Shown here piece by piece: positions 18,901 to 25,728 of a DNA stretch of 64,000 bases. The stretch is from an uncultured Flavobacteriaceae bacterium. Lineage in GTDB: Bacteria; Bacteroidota; Bacteroidia; Flavobacteriales; Flavobacteriaceae. Each line of letters starts with the position of its first letter. Position 1 is the first letter of the stretch. The notes below the pieces were generated by a model. The model was not told the origin of the DNA and ran no database searches. It saw only the letters and a list, made by a program, of their open reading frames with translations. The position numbers and the translations under genes were made by a program. The stretch lies in assembly GCA_943787295.1 (NCBI GenBank), contig CALSLW010000002.1, forward strand, positions 62,001-126,000, given 5' to 3'.

Positions 18901-19487
18901 CCTTTAGTTCTGAAAATCTTTCCTTGAATGAATTATCGCAAGGCACCTATAATATTTGCATTACCGTTGATGGTATAGAGGCCTCTGAATTTGAACGTTG
19001 TTATAGTGTTACTCTTCAAGAACCAGATGCGTTAAGCGTTTACGGAAAATTAGGCTCTTCTGGTAAAAGTGTTCACTATGAACTTGAGGGTGGAGATGTT
19101 TACACTATTATTCATAATGGAGAAAGTTTCCAAACAAATAAAAGCAGTGTTGACATAACATTAGAGGAAGGAATAAACCACATTCGAATTACCACAGGAA
19201 TTGAATGTCAAGGGGTCTTTGAAAAGAATTATTTCAATTCGGCTAAAGTATACTACACGCCTAATCCTTTTGAAAATGATCTCTCTGTTTACGTTGGAGG
19301 AAATGACACTAGTATAACCTTAGAACTTTATACTACTCAAGGAAGATTAATCAAATCAAGTGAACATCAATTAAGTGGATCACAAAGGGTGATTAATCTT
19401 CGTACATCTGATCTAAAACCAGGTGGATACATTTTAAAAAGTTGTGGGAAAACCACAATTCAATCAGAATTAATTATTAAACGGTAA
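12924..19487 (+). CDS. Giant T9SS-exported surface protein: Ig-like, DUF285 and thrombospondin type 3 repeats
   Basis: 2187 residues. A signal peptide (about 1-20) is followed by Ig-like units that share GLPxGIxY. At about residues 461-693 there are ten DUF285/BspA-like repeats of exactly 25 residues (core FNQNIGGWDTSSV.. MF). From residue 730 onward come 16 thrombospondin type 3 units (DxDxDGVxDxxDxCPxTP..GC); the first four are separated by three further Ig-like domains and the rest run nearly in tandem. A cadherin-like region follows, then another aspartate-rich block ending in a 17th unit near 18560-18770. The C-terminal 80 residues (YYTPNPF, GRLIKSS, LKPGGYILK, ELIIKR) form a type A T9SS sorting domain. 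TSP3 units bind calcium, so the protein is probably a long, calcium-stiffened surface adhesin. The adhesin role is inferred. Confidence 0.93.
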   Translation: MLRNLIFSAFYLFFTPLLWANESIVSSSNERISANSLLNTCTISISDVQGSISGQTVSYQETLEPIVISFVTDCNENLVLDFAPGQLPSGINYTFANNQLTIEGTIEDETPQEYTWTAEVNNSIPVDETNPAGVSATTSISLNGSITVTPTVPNDFEGPVMSEFSLSPSPIDLSNGSVTVTASIRITDQTGVATPSSNYGGAYITGTPSGNIYFSHWVRVSGDQFDGIYECFKTIEPNQIPEGDYNLRVESININDLNGFNAIPPAGAVGVSVINPAQGCTYASLNVIYGGLNQNITQGEAIESISIQLDTDCVNNNNNTILNSSSEGLPLGVTYSFDGANNIVIVSGTPSSQGTYSYVIKYYNGQTIDSSTVSATIGGTITVIANSTTSTSTANSGNIYFENGTCKCPNATVGETSEINGITYTAVDDTSLRSEIATGNVNLCTSLVTDMNVLFNENSSFNENISFWDTSNVLGMQLTFAGASSFNQDISNWNTQNVGAMNGMFAGATSFNQNIGGWDISSVTDIWEMFLYASSFNQNLSSWNTSNIVSMRSMFEGALTFNQNISNWDTSSVIDMSRMFFEATSFNQNIGGWNLINVLLIDNMFNGATVFNQNIGGWNTSNVFGMSGVFDSAESFNQDISNWNTSSVKNMESMFYGAYSFNKDIGNWDTSQVNDMNNMFRDASVFNQDLSNWCVEIITNEPENFATNAALTQENQPVWGAACGGNNNTADQDGDGVEDSVDLCPYTPQGQSVNAAGCPINNVSCDFTIVANPFDQSLEFCPGKAIPPFEFIVESNCSSSSLSIDVTGLPNGIDYIIKSIDAITTLTFQGTPTTLGNEIANINISTSNFSSSVGGLIIIDENCGEGGSGTGTDTTNGQYDSDFDGVPDQFDDCPYTPIGQVVNPLGCPIEQINCSLSIEGNIRKDICLDQEIEPIRLALSTSCTSTFIDANIIGLPPGLSYSMEKTEDGNEFIIDGKAFIPGDYQVTVFFYDVDNYVEQTINGRIRVQTDCSATGTGTQNDRDKDGIIDENDLCPNTQEGASVDENGCAISDGDCTIEINEPANLGDEIELCINTAMDRLVFTIDTSCNNSRIEVLVEGLPPGIDYYFYLTPYEKEFVLYGVPYIPGTFEVNVIITDTKNNVQQAVGGTIVIKNDCEQDPSTTGTTTFEDQDNDGVKDDQDECPNTAPGTAVDPKGCSAKQQADNFLGDDDNDGVLNFIDACPDTAAGVIVDPRGCSQEQGGVSDYILDTDADGIIDLIDLCPDTAEGDTVNEFGCSQAQLAEITDFDQDGVDNEFDQCPFTPPGQQVNENGCSAIDKDYDLDGVPDSVDACPNTPAGEYVDEYGCAIVENDSDFDGIVNELDQCPYSPPGIAVNELGCSEVEQQAKNDNADDDGDGIINLIDICPDTPEGTIVNEVGCTPEESSVQESTDNDLDGILNDNDICPGTELGVAVNEFGCPLYELDSDFDKVNDNEDLCPNTPVGEPVNQFGCSIAQVEADVDMDGVPNEKDYCADTLPYFEVNINGCSEVQIAIDNDFDGVPNEYDQCSDTLPLTIVDENGCSEDQRDNDQDGVINALDRCPDTPSNQKVDPYGCAEIEVDGDDDQDGVNNSIDQCPGTSAGLAVDDKGCPYKAPIILEQTFEQKENSRDIETEEIRTFLGKVLYRDPNASDGSTSNIDLSIVADGNAELFELAGDSIFLVGRTDFEENPTPSFTVVATNNLNQSTEKEIVLKVLDIPNTQKVANFEVAVFNVENESTGAKVNYTRYLNPNFNKGVGKWKIKKKIVGGNDAHLFNIESADIGEDKGNVQRSTSGDYLVFINEPDYENPQDHNRDNIYEVDVVNINTNDGEAAQPVVVQQTNIMVPENDPTAVQIQTIPANATDDTDGDGIYDIVDNSPFVSNPNQQDSDGDGVGDVTDDEDHDGVWNPNDICNDTPLNTKVNIEGCPIFYLPTNNFSISTTEKCIGNSGIIITSADTSYQYNVNISGPIEQSLTFSSENLSLNELSQGTYNICITVDGIEASEFERCYSVTLQEPDALSVYGKLGSSGKSVHYELEGGDVYTIIHNGESFQTNKSSVDITLEEGINHIRITTGIECQGVFEKNYFNSAKVYYTPNPFENDLSVYVGGNDTSITLELYTTQGRLIKSSEHQLSGSQRVINLRTSDLKPGGYILKSCGKTTIQSELIIKR
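14304..15005 (+). repeat. Ten 75-bp coding repeats (DUF285)
   Basis: Within the giant surface-protein gene, ten units beginning with codons for FN[QEK][ND] recur with an exact period of 75 bases: first Phe codon 14304, tenth 14979. Each encodes 25 residues with conserved Phe-Asn, Trp, and Met-Phe positions. The units differ in DNA sequence, so this is an old protein repeat rather than a recent DNA amplification. Confidence 0.9.
15111..17820 (+). repeat. Thrombospondin type 3 repeat region (16 units)
   Basis: Sixteen units with the pattern DxDxDG..D..D.C(P)..T....V...GC are encoded here, each about 31-45 residues including linkers. Units 1-4 are interleaved with about 100-residue Ig-like domains; units 4-16 are close together. 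Unit 12 has Lys where the others have Gly (DSDFDKVND), and units 13 and 14 have CAD/CSD instead of CP. A further unit lies near 18560-18770. Confidence 0.88.
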
Positions 19488-19490
19488 TAA

Positions 19491-20189
19491 ATGAAAAAAA
19501 CAATTGTATTACTGACCATAACTTTTATAACCCTAACCGCTTGTTCAAAAGAAAGTGGAGGGAACGAACCGCCACAACCCACAGTTGCAGTCTTATCTTT
19601 TCCAGCAAATAATGAACCTTGCCTCGAGACCAATTCGGTAAATGACACACAAAGTTCGATCACATTTAGATGGAATGCTGGACAAAACGTGACTTCATAT
19701 GACCTAACGGTAGTTAATTTAGCGAATAATACGAACAACACTTACAACGCAACTTCTAACGAAAAAAACGTGACCCTTGAACATGACGAACCCTATTCAT
19801 GGAAAATAATCTCTAATGGACAAAGCGGAAGTCAACCTGCCGAAAGTGATACTTGGAAATTCTATCTAGCTGGCCCTGCACAAGTCAACTATGCACCTTT
19901 TCCAGCTGAATTAACCAGTCCTATTTCTGGCTCTACCACCACACCATCAGAAGGGTTAATTTCAATCCAATGGAATTGTGTAGATGTTGATAATGATTTA
20001 GTCACCTTTGAGGTTTATCTCGATACAACTGATGCTAGTACACTTGTACAATCGGTCGATTTTGCATCAAACACCACCTCCATAGACGTTGCAGTAGAAA
20101 ATAATTCAATCTATTACTGGAAAGTAATTGCCGTTGATGCTAATGGAAATAACAGTAATTCTGGTGTCTATAGCTTTAGAACAAACTAA
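19491..20189 (+). CDS. Lipoprotein with two fibronectin III-like domains
   Basis: 232 residues. A lipobox (LTAC, Cys at residue 18) follows a short hydrophobic signal, so it is a predicted lipoprotein. The mature part has two beta-sandwich, FN3-like segments, each with a YYWKV/YSWKI-type strand and a W in ITFRWNAG / ISIQWNC. It starts 3 bases after the stop of the giant surface-protein gene (two adjacent TAA triplets, then ATG), so translation is probably coupled and the two may work together at the surface. No catalytic motif is visible. Its stop overlaps the convergent sulP stop by 4 bases. Confidence 0.82.
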   Translation: MKKTIVLLTITFITLTACSKESGGNEPPQPTVAVLSFPANNEPCLETNSVNDTQSSITFRWNAGQNVTSYDLTVVNLANNTNNTYNATSNEKNVTLEHDEPYSWKIISNGQSGSQPAESDTWKFYLAGPAQVNYAPFPAELTSPISGSTTTPSEGLISIQWNCVDVDNDLVTFEVYLDTTDASTLVQSVDFASNTTSIDVAVENNSIYYWKVIAVDANGNNSNSGVYSFRTN

Positions 20190-21424
20190 ACGCTTTTCGA
20201 TTTTAAAAAGTATTCGCCTAAGACAGCGATTATCAATCCTGTGACTATCCCTTCTACAAATCCAACACTCAATGTAGTAATGGCTGTAGTAAGTAGATAG
20301 ACAAATTGTTTTTTATCTTTTGACCAAAACTCAATGATAAGCGGGAAATCAAACAAGAAGTATACAGAATAAACAATGATCGCTGCAATCACAGCCTGAG
20401 GAAGATAGTATACTATTGGCGTTAAAAACAAGAGTGTAAATATTAAAATAAGCGCTGCCACCAGCCCCGCTAATTGTGTTTTCGCTCCAGATTTAATCAC
20501 TAGAATAGAGCGATTAAAACTCCCCGCAGGAACAAGTGAGCCAAAAAACGCACTCACGATTTTAGTTAACCCCAAAGCAACTAAATCCTGATTAGGCTTC
20601 CAGGGTTTCGCTTGACGATCTGCTACATTTTTCGCCATCACAAAGCTCCCAATACTGGTTACAAATGCGATCCCAAAAGCAGAGGGTAAATACAGCCAAA
20701 TATCTTGACTAAATTCAGGTAGAATCAAAGAAGGTAAACCTTGCGGCACTTCACCGATCAAACTAATCCCCAGCGCTTCAAAGTCAAACACAAAGGCAGC
20801 AATCCCTGTCATTACCAGTAAAACAATGGCCGTGGGAAATTGCTGACGAACTTTTGCCAAAATAAATAACAGCAATAAGGATCCTATAAATAGACCCGTT
20901 GACATTAAATTGAAGTCGCCTTTACTCAACCATAATTGATACAAGCGTTCGGCATAACTGGATTTCAAAGAAAGTGTCACCCCAAAGGCAGACGGCAACT
21001 GTGAAATAATGATCACGACAGCCGCAGCTTGTACAAAACCAGAAATAACGCTCTTAGGAAGATAACTCACAAAACGCCCCAATTTAAACACTCCACATAA
21101 AACCTGTATTAAACCAATGAGTAATCCCAGATTGACCACCGCAACAACAAAAGCAGTTGTAAAAGGTTCTTCATAAGGAGAGAGGGATTCAAAAACAAAA
21201 ATGGATATCACAGAAACTGGACCCACATTTAGATAATTAGACGTACCCGTGAAAGCATAAACCAATAATGGTATAAAAGATCCATATAAACCATAAATGG
21301 GAGGCAATCCTGCCAAAAGCGCAAAAGCCATGGCTTGCGGGATTGTAATCACCCCCAAAGTAATACCCGCAATGATGTCATCATGATAACGATAATCTTC
21401 TGGGGGATTAAAAAATTTCATCAA
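20186..21424 (-). CDS. SulP-family anion transporter without STAS domain
   Basis: 412 residues, almost entirely membrane-spanning. The N-terminal signature AGITLGVITIPQAMAFALLAGLPPIYGLYGSFIP is typical of SulP transporters (sulfate, bicarbonate or other anions, usually with Na+ or H+). Usual family members are about 500-600 residues with a C-terminal cytosolic STAS domain; this one ends right after the last membrane segment (GLIIAVLGEYFLKSKSV), so STAS is absent. The substrate cannot be told. The gene is divergent from trxB across a 190-base gap. Confidence 0.9.
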   Translation of the reverse strand: MMKFFNPPEDYRYHDDIIAGITLGVITIPQAMAFALLAGLPPIYGLYGSFIPLLVYAFTGTSNYLNVGPVSVISIFVFESLSPYEEPFTTAFVVAVVNLGLLIGLIQVLCGVFKLGRFVSYLPKSVISGFVQAAAVVIIISQLPSAFGVTLSLKSSYAERLYQLWLSKGDFNLMSTGLFIGSLLLLFILAKVRQQFPTAIVLLVMTGIAAFVFDFEALGISLIGEVPQGLPSLILPEFSQDIWLYLPSAFGIAFVTSIGSFVMAKNVADRQAKPWKPNQDLVALGLTKIVSAFFGSLVPAGSFNRSILVIKSGAKTQLAGLVAALILIFTLLFLTPIVYYLPQAVIAAIIVYSVYFLFDFPLIIEFWSKDKKQFVYLLTTAITTLSVGFVEGIVTGLIIAVLGEYFLKSKSV

Positions 21425-21501
21425 GCTTTTTTATTTGCTCGTCAAGGTACAATTGTCTGCAGCAATATTGTCTTTGATTTTTAAAAAATAAGACACTACG
21501 A

Positions 21502-21518
21502 TATCAATAATATTGATA
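21502..21518. promoter_or_regulatory. 8-bp inverted repeat in the sulP/trxB divergent region
   Basis: TATCAATA and TATTGATA flank a single A, giving a perfect palindrome about 97 bases before trxB and 78 before sulP. Its place between divergent promoters suits a regulator-binding site; no family is assigned. AT-rich palindromes of this size also occur by chance. Confidence 0.35.
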
Positions 21519-21580
21519 CAACAGTTGATAAAAGATATTGAAATCACCTCGAATGGATAGCTAAAAAGAAAGGACTTTTG

Positions 21581-21588
21581 TAGTTTTG
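21581..21588 (+). promoter_or_regulatory. Bacteroidota -7 box for trxB
   Basis: TAGTTTTG matches TAnnTTTG and lies 26 bases before the trxB ATG. No clear TTTG -33 element is seen at the expected spacing. Confidence 0.55.
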
Positions 21589-21614
21589 ATTTTTAACAAT
21601 TTAACCAAACAATT

Positions 21615-22556
21615 ATGGAACGAATTAAATGCCTAATCATTGGTAGTGGACCTGCGGGATATACAGCAGCGATATATGCAGCAAGAGCAGATCTCAAACC
21701 CGTGGTCTATACTGGAATGGAACCTGGTGGGCAATTGACCACTACAACAGAGGTAGACAACTTCCCAGGATATCCTAAAGGGGTAGACGGTCCTTCCATG
21801 ATGGTCGAATTACAACAACAAGCAGAGCGCTTTGGGACAGAAGTCCGTATAGGACACGTGACTGAGGTAAACCTGAGCAAAGAAGAAGGAGGCATTCACA
21901 CTGTAGTTGTCGATAGCACAACAACCATAGAAGCAGAAACCATTATTATTTCTACAGGCGCTAGCGCCAAATATTTAGGTATCCCTAGTGAACAACGTTT
22001 ACGTGGCGGGGGAGTTTCGGCCTGTGCCGTTTGCGATGGTTTCTTTTACAAAGGACAAGAAGTCGCTATTGTAGGGGCTGGAGATACTGCTGCAGAAGAA
22101 GCTACCTACCTCGCTAATATTTGTACTAAAGTAACCATGCTGGTACGCCGTGATGAAATGCGCGCCTCTAAAGCCATGCAACACCGTGTCAATAATACAG
22201 AAAATATTGAGGTATTATACAATACCGAAGTAGACGAAGTATTAGGTGAACAAGTAGTCGAAGGACTTAGAATGGTCAATAATACCACCCAAGAAAAAAC
22301 CGAAATCCCTATTACAGGTTTGTTTATCGCCATTGGTCACAAGCCTAACACAGATATCTTTAAAGGACATCTCGATATGGACGATGCGGGATACTTGATT
22401 ACTAAAGGGAAATCAACTAAAACAAACCTTCCAGGCGTATTTGCCTCTGGAGATGTACAAGATAAAGAGTACAGACAAGCCGTTACTGCGGCTGGAACAG
22501 GCTGTATGGCTGCACTTGACGCAGAGCGTTACTTAGGTGCTTTAGGAGCGCACTAA
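21615..22556 (+). CDS. trxB: Thioredoxin-disulfide reductase
   Basis: 313 residues, normal for low-molecular-weight bacterial TrxB. The FAD-binding GSGPAGYTAAIYAARA is at the N-terminus, the redox-active CAVCDG is near residue 136, the NADPH-binding GAGDTAAEEA near residue 154, and the C-terminal FAD motif VFASGDVQDKEYRQA near residue 278. It reduces thioredoxin with NADPH in the cytoplasm. It is monocistronic: divergent from sulP and tail-to-tail with hisS, sharing a 4-base stop overlap. Confidence 0.97.
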   Translation: MERIKCLIIGSGPAGYTAAIYAARADLKPVVYTGMEPGGQLTTTTEVDNFPGYPKGVDGPSMMVELQQQAERFGTEVRIGHVTEVNLSKEEGGIHTVVVDSTTTIEAETIIISTGASAKYLGIPSEQRLRGGGVSACAVCDGFFYKGQEVAIVGAGDTAAEEATYLANICTKVTMLVRRDEMRASKAMQHRVNNTENIEVLYNTEVDEVLGEQVVEGLRMVNNTTQEKTEIPITGLFIAIGHKPNTDIFKGHLDMDDAGYLITKGKSTKTNLPGVFASGDVQDKEYRQAVTAAGTGCMAALDAERYLGALGAH

Positions 22557-23929
22557 GCCAGCTTCTCCAATATTTTTTTTGATAAAATTGAAAGTGGTTG
22601 AACTTCTTGTTCGCCACTTTCCATGTTTTTAAGCACGGCTTCTTCGCGACTCAATTCTTCTTCCCCTAGCAAGACCACCCATGGGATCTGCTTTTGGTTC
22701 GCATAAGAAAGTTGCTTCTTCATTTTTACTGCATCTGGATAGTATTCTGTCCGTATGCCACTGTCTCTTAAAGCTGCAATCAATTGATTCGCTTTTAATG
22801 CAGCGGCTTCGCCAAAATTCATGAACAAGACCTGAGTTTGATTTTGCACTGAAGCTGGGAATAATCCTAGTTCTTCTAAGACCAAATAAATACGATCAAA
22901 ACCAAAGGAAATCCCTACTCCACTCATATTTTTCATTCCAAAACCGGCCGTAAGATCGTCATAACGTCCTCCCCCACCAATAGAACCCATCTTTACCCCC
23001 TTTGGCGCAGCTACCTCAAAAATACAGCCTGTGTAATAATTTAATCCACGGGCAAGGGTTACATCAATCGCAAGCTCGATTCCTTTTAACCCAATTTGGT
23101 CCAACTGATCGACGACAAAACGAAGTTCTTCGACCCCAGCTAATCCTATTTGTGAGCTGGATAAAAATGAAGCTAATTGCTCTAAGCGTTCAAAAGCGGT
23201 TCCACTTAATTCCATCAAGGGTTGGATTTTTTCTATCGCAGCGGCAGAAAAGCCTTTTTCTGTCAATTCTTTTACCACCCCATCAAAACCGATCTTGTCA
23301 AGTTTATCTAAAGCGACCGTAAAATCGATTAATTGATCTGCAGCCCCAATGATTTCTGCAATTCCGGCGAGCACCTTTCGGTTATTCATTTTAAGGGTTG
23401 CCCCTTGAAGGCCTAGTTTTGTAAAGGCAGTGTCATATAATTGACACAGTTCAATTTCTTGCCATAGGGAAGTACTCCCCACCACATCTGCATCACATTG
23501 ATAAAACTCTTGAAATCTCCCGTGTTGTGGACGATCTGCACGCCATACGGGTTGTATTTGATAGCGTTTAAATGGAAAGACTAAGTCGTTTTGGTGTTGT
23601 ACCACAAAACGGGCAAAAGGCACCGTTAAATCATAGCGCAATGCTTTCTCTGACAAAGAACCTGAAAAGGCGCCTAAGCGATTTTCTTCTAATGCCTTTA
23701 AATCTGCTTTCTTTAATTTCTCTCCGTTTGACAAGATTTTAAAGATCAAGCGATCTCCTTCTTCCCCGTACTTGCCTAATAAAGTTTGCGATTTTTCAAA
23801 AGAAGGAGTCTCAATGGGTTGAAATCCAGCTGCTTCAAATGTTTGCTGCAAAACGTTTTTAAGGTAGTTGCGTTGGGCAACTTCTCTTGAAGAAAAATCA
23901 CGGGTTCCTTTAGGTAAAGAGGGTTTCAT
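22553..23929 (-). CDS. hisS: Histidyl-tRNA synthetase
   Basis: 458 residues. Class II synthetase motifs are present: motif 2 with FYQCDADVVG, the histidine-specific LDKLDKIG and ARGLNYYTG, and motif 3 with GISFGFDRIYLVLEE. A C-terminal anticodon-binding domain follows (QTQVLFMNFG to ISILSKK region). It charges tRNA-His. It lies 48 bases downstream of the DUF6495 gene on the same strand and may be transcribed with it. Confidence 0.97.
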   Translation of the reverse strand: MKPSLPKGTRDFSSREVAQRNYLKNVLQQTFEAAGFQPIETPSFEKSQTLLGKYGEEGDRLIFKILSNGEKLKKADLKALEENRLGAFSGSLSEKALRYDLTVPFARFVVQHQNDLVFPFKRYQIQPVWRADRPQHGRFQEFYQCDADVVGSTSLWQEIELCQLYDTAFTKLGLQGATLKMNNRKVLAGIAEIIGAADQLIDFTVALDKLDKIGFDGVVKELTEKGFSAAAIEKIQPLMELSGTAFERLEQLASFLSSSQIGLAGVEELRFVVDQLDQIGLKGIELAIDVTLARGLNYYTGCIFEVAAPKGVKMGSIGGGGRYDDLTAGFGMKNMSGVGISFGFDRIYLVLEELGLFPASVQNQTQVLFMNFGEAAALKANQLIAALRDSGIRTEYYPDAVKMKKQLSYANQKQIPWVVLLGEEELSREEAVLKNMESGEQEVQPLSILSKKILEKLA

Positions 23930-23977
23930 AGTTATAAGCTAAAGTAGTGAATACAAATATTCAAATTTTTGAAGGGC

Positions 23978-24448
23978 TTATGCAAGAAATTCAAGGATAC
24001 TTTTAAATCGCTTGTCGCTACTAATTTGAGCTCCTTTGATAATCATACCATACAACTCTTCTTTGCGGTCGTGATCATAATCTTTTGAAGAACGATAAAA
24101 AGTAACCGATTCGTCGTGAATATGGTGCAATAACCACTGCCATCCTTCTGGGGTAGTGATGTCTTGTTCTACATTGGTAATCTTAACTGCGATCAAATTC
24201 ATGGTCTTCTCAAGACATTCAAAAATAAAAAAGTGGTTAGGGCTAAGATGCTCTAAATAGAGGTCTTTCGACAAAACATCTCCCCAGACTAAATCAGAGA
24301 ATTGATCTAAGTGTAAATCTACTGTTTGTGGGTCATTCGCTTTGATTTCTTCCCATTGCTTTCGATCAATCGATAAGGCAGCGAGATACTTAGCGAATTC
24401 TTGATGTAGTTCTTCTAACTGTTCTTTGCTTAGACGGTGATATTCCAT
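23978..24448 (-). CDS. DUF6495-like conserved protein
   Basis: 156 residues from the chosen start (MEYHRLSKEQLEELH). A longer frame reaching 24463 would start inside the ribosomal-protein terminator hairpin, so the later ATG is preferred. It is acidic, without signal peptide or membrane segment. I recall the family as DUF6495, widespread in Flavobacteriia and often near hisS. No catalytic motif or function can be named. It sits between the rpsF-rpsR-rplI operon and hisS. Confidence 0.8.
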   Translation of the reverse strand: MEYHRLSKEQLEELHQEFAKYLAALSIDRKQWEEIKANDPQTVDLHLDQFSDLVWGDVLSKDLYLEHLSPNHFFIFECLEKTMNLIAVKITNVEQDITTPEGWQWLLHHIHDESVTFYRSSKDYDHDRKEELYGMIIKGAQISSDKRFKSILEFLA

Positions 24449-24477
24449 ATAAAAAAACCCCACTAATGTGGGGTTGT
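24449..24477 (-). terminator. Rho-independent terminator of the rpsF-rpsR-rplI operon
   Basis: An 8-bp stem (AACCCCAC, loop TAAT, GTGGGGTT; 24456-24475) is followed in the minus direction by a run of T. It lies 20 bases beyond the rplI stop. Confidence 0.85.
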
Positions 24478-24495
24478 ATTATGTTCAAATTTGAA

Positions 24496-24948
24496 TTAAG
24501 CCTTTTCAGGAATAATTTCAAATGGTACTTCAACAACAACTTCTCTGTGAAGGCGAACCGTTGCTTCATAAGCGCCTAAACGCTTGATGGTACGACCTGG
24601 TAAGCTAATAAACTTCTTGTCGATTTCTTGTCCTGCTTTTCCAAAGGTATCTGCAACATCTTGCGCTCCAATAGAGCCAAATAGTTTATCGCCAGAACCT
24701 ACTTTTGAAGTAATTTTAATCTCTAAAGCTAATAAAGCTTTTCCTAGCTTGTTCGCGTCATCAATTAATTTTTGCTCTTTAAAAGCGCGTTGTTTTAGGT
24801 TTTCAGCTAAAACTTTTCTAGCAGAGCTGGTCGCTAATACTGCTTTCCCTTGAGGGATTAAAAAGTTTCTTCCGTATCCGTTTTTTACTGTAACGATGTC
24901 ATCCTTAAATCCAAGGTTTTGTACATCTTCTCTTAGTATGAGTTCCAT
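24496..24948 (-). CDS. rplI: 50S ribosomal protein L9
   Basis: 150 residues. The N-terminal domain begins MELILREDVQNLGFKDDIV and carries the L9 signature GYGRNFLIPQGKA; a long connecting helix and a C-terminal domain ending VEVPFEIIPEKA follow. It is the last gene of the S6-S18-L9 operon, 13 bases after rpsR, and is followed by a strong terminator. Confidence 0.98.
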   Translation of the reverse strand: MELILREDVQNLGFKDDIVTVKNGYGRNFLIPQGKAVLATSSARKVLAENLKQRAFKEQKLIDDANKLGKALLALEIKITSKVGSGDKLFGSIGAQDVADTFGKAGQEIDKKFISLPGRTIKRLGAYEATVRLHREVVVEVPFEIIPEKA

Positions 24949-24961
24949 GATCTAAATTGGA

Positions 24962-25258
24962 TTATTTTAATAAATCGCCTACATAAGGCATTAATGCTAA
25001 ATGACGTGCGCGTTTTACAGCAACAGACACTTTACGTTGGTATTTCAAAGAAGTACCCGTCAAACGACGTGGTAATAGTTTCCCTTGTTCGTTTACTAAA
25101 CCGATTAAGAAGTTTGCGTCTTTATAGTCCACATACTTAATACCTGAACGCTTAAAACGACAGTATTTTTTCTTATTATTGGTTTCAATATTTAATGGAG
25201 TTAAATAACGGATTTCTCCTTCTTTTCTCCCTTTAGATTGTTCTTCAATTTTAGACAT
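24962..25258 (-). CDS. rpsR: 30S ribosomal protein S18
   Basis: 98 residues, with a roughly 25-residue N-terminal extension typical of Bacteroidota S18. The core contains [31 protein letters not shown] and the basic end [11 protein letters not shown]. It binds the 30S platform together with S6. It lies between rpsF (5-base gap) and rplI. The 5' region of Bacteroidota S18 has been linked to anti-Shine-Dalgarno occlusion with S21, which fits the weak SD sites in this window. Confidence 0.98.
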   Translation of the reverse strand: MSKIEEQSKGRKEGEIRYLTPLNIETNNKKKYCRFKRSGIKYVDYKDANFLIGLVNEQGKLLPRRLTGTSLKYQRKVSVAVKRARHLALMPYVGDLLK

Positions 25259-25263
25259 GTCGA

Positions 25264-25608
25264 TTAGGCTTTAGCGGTTTCTTTTAATTTCTTTACGCGT
25301 TTCTCTGCCCAAGCAATTGCATGCTTGTCGAGTTTCACGGTGAGGTAACGCATCACACGCTCATCACGTCTAAATTCAACCTCTAATGGATTGATCGCTG
25401 CACCGTCAACGGTGAACTCAAATAATTGGTAAAATCCACTTTTCTTGTTTTGGATTGGGTAAGCTAGTTTTTTAAGCCCCCAGTCTTCTTGGTTAACAAA
25501 TTTACCTCCTTTGTCTGTGATGACAGCGGCAAATTTCTTAACTGCTTCCTTTATCTGATCTTCAGATAAAACGGGATTCAAAATGAAAACAGTTTCGTAA
25601 TGATTCAT
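25264..25608 (-). CDS. rpsF: 30S ribosomal protein S6
   Basis: 114 residues: [42 protein letters not shown] and [19 protein letters not shown] are standard S6 segments. It is the first gene of the S6-S18-L9 operon, behind a well-formed promoter (25632-25663). Confidence 0.98.
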   Translation of the reverse strand: MNHYETVFILNPVLSEDQIKEAVKKFAAVITDKGGKFVNQEDWGLKKLAYPIQNKKSGFYQLFEFTVDGAAINPLEVEFRRDERVMRYLTVKLDKHAIAWAEKRVKKLKETAKA

Positions 25609-25631
25609 AAAAATTGATTTATTTAAGGCTG

Positions 25632-25663
25632 CAAAAATAAAGCAATTCCCTTCTTAGACCAAA
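25632..25663 (-). promoter_or_regulatory. Bacteroidota -33/-7 promoter of rpsF-rpsR-rplI
   Basis: On the minus strand TTTG (25660-25663) and TATTTTTG (25632-25639) are separated by 20 bases, the best match in the window to the Bacteroidota consensus. The box ends 23 bases before the rpsF ATG. Confidence 0.8.
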
Positions 25664-25705
25664 TATTACTTGCTTTTTATTCTTTTATCTCCTCGTTTTT
25701 TTTTG

Positions 25706-25713
25706 TAATTTTG
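25706..25713 (+). promoter_or_regulatory. Bacteroidota -7 box for the LytTR gene
   Basis: TAATTTTG lies 15 bases before the ATG at 25729. It overlaps the alternative TTG start at 25711, which argues against that start. Confidence 0.55.
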
Positions 25714-25728
25714 AATAAATACCCAAAT

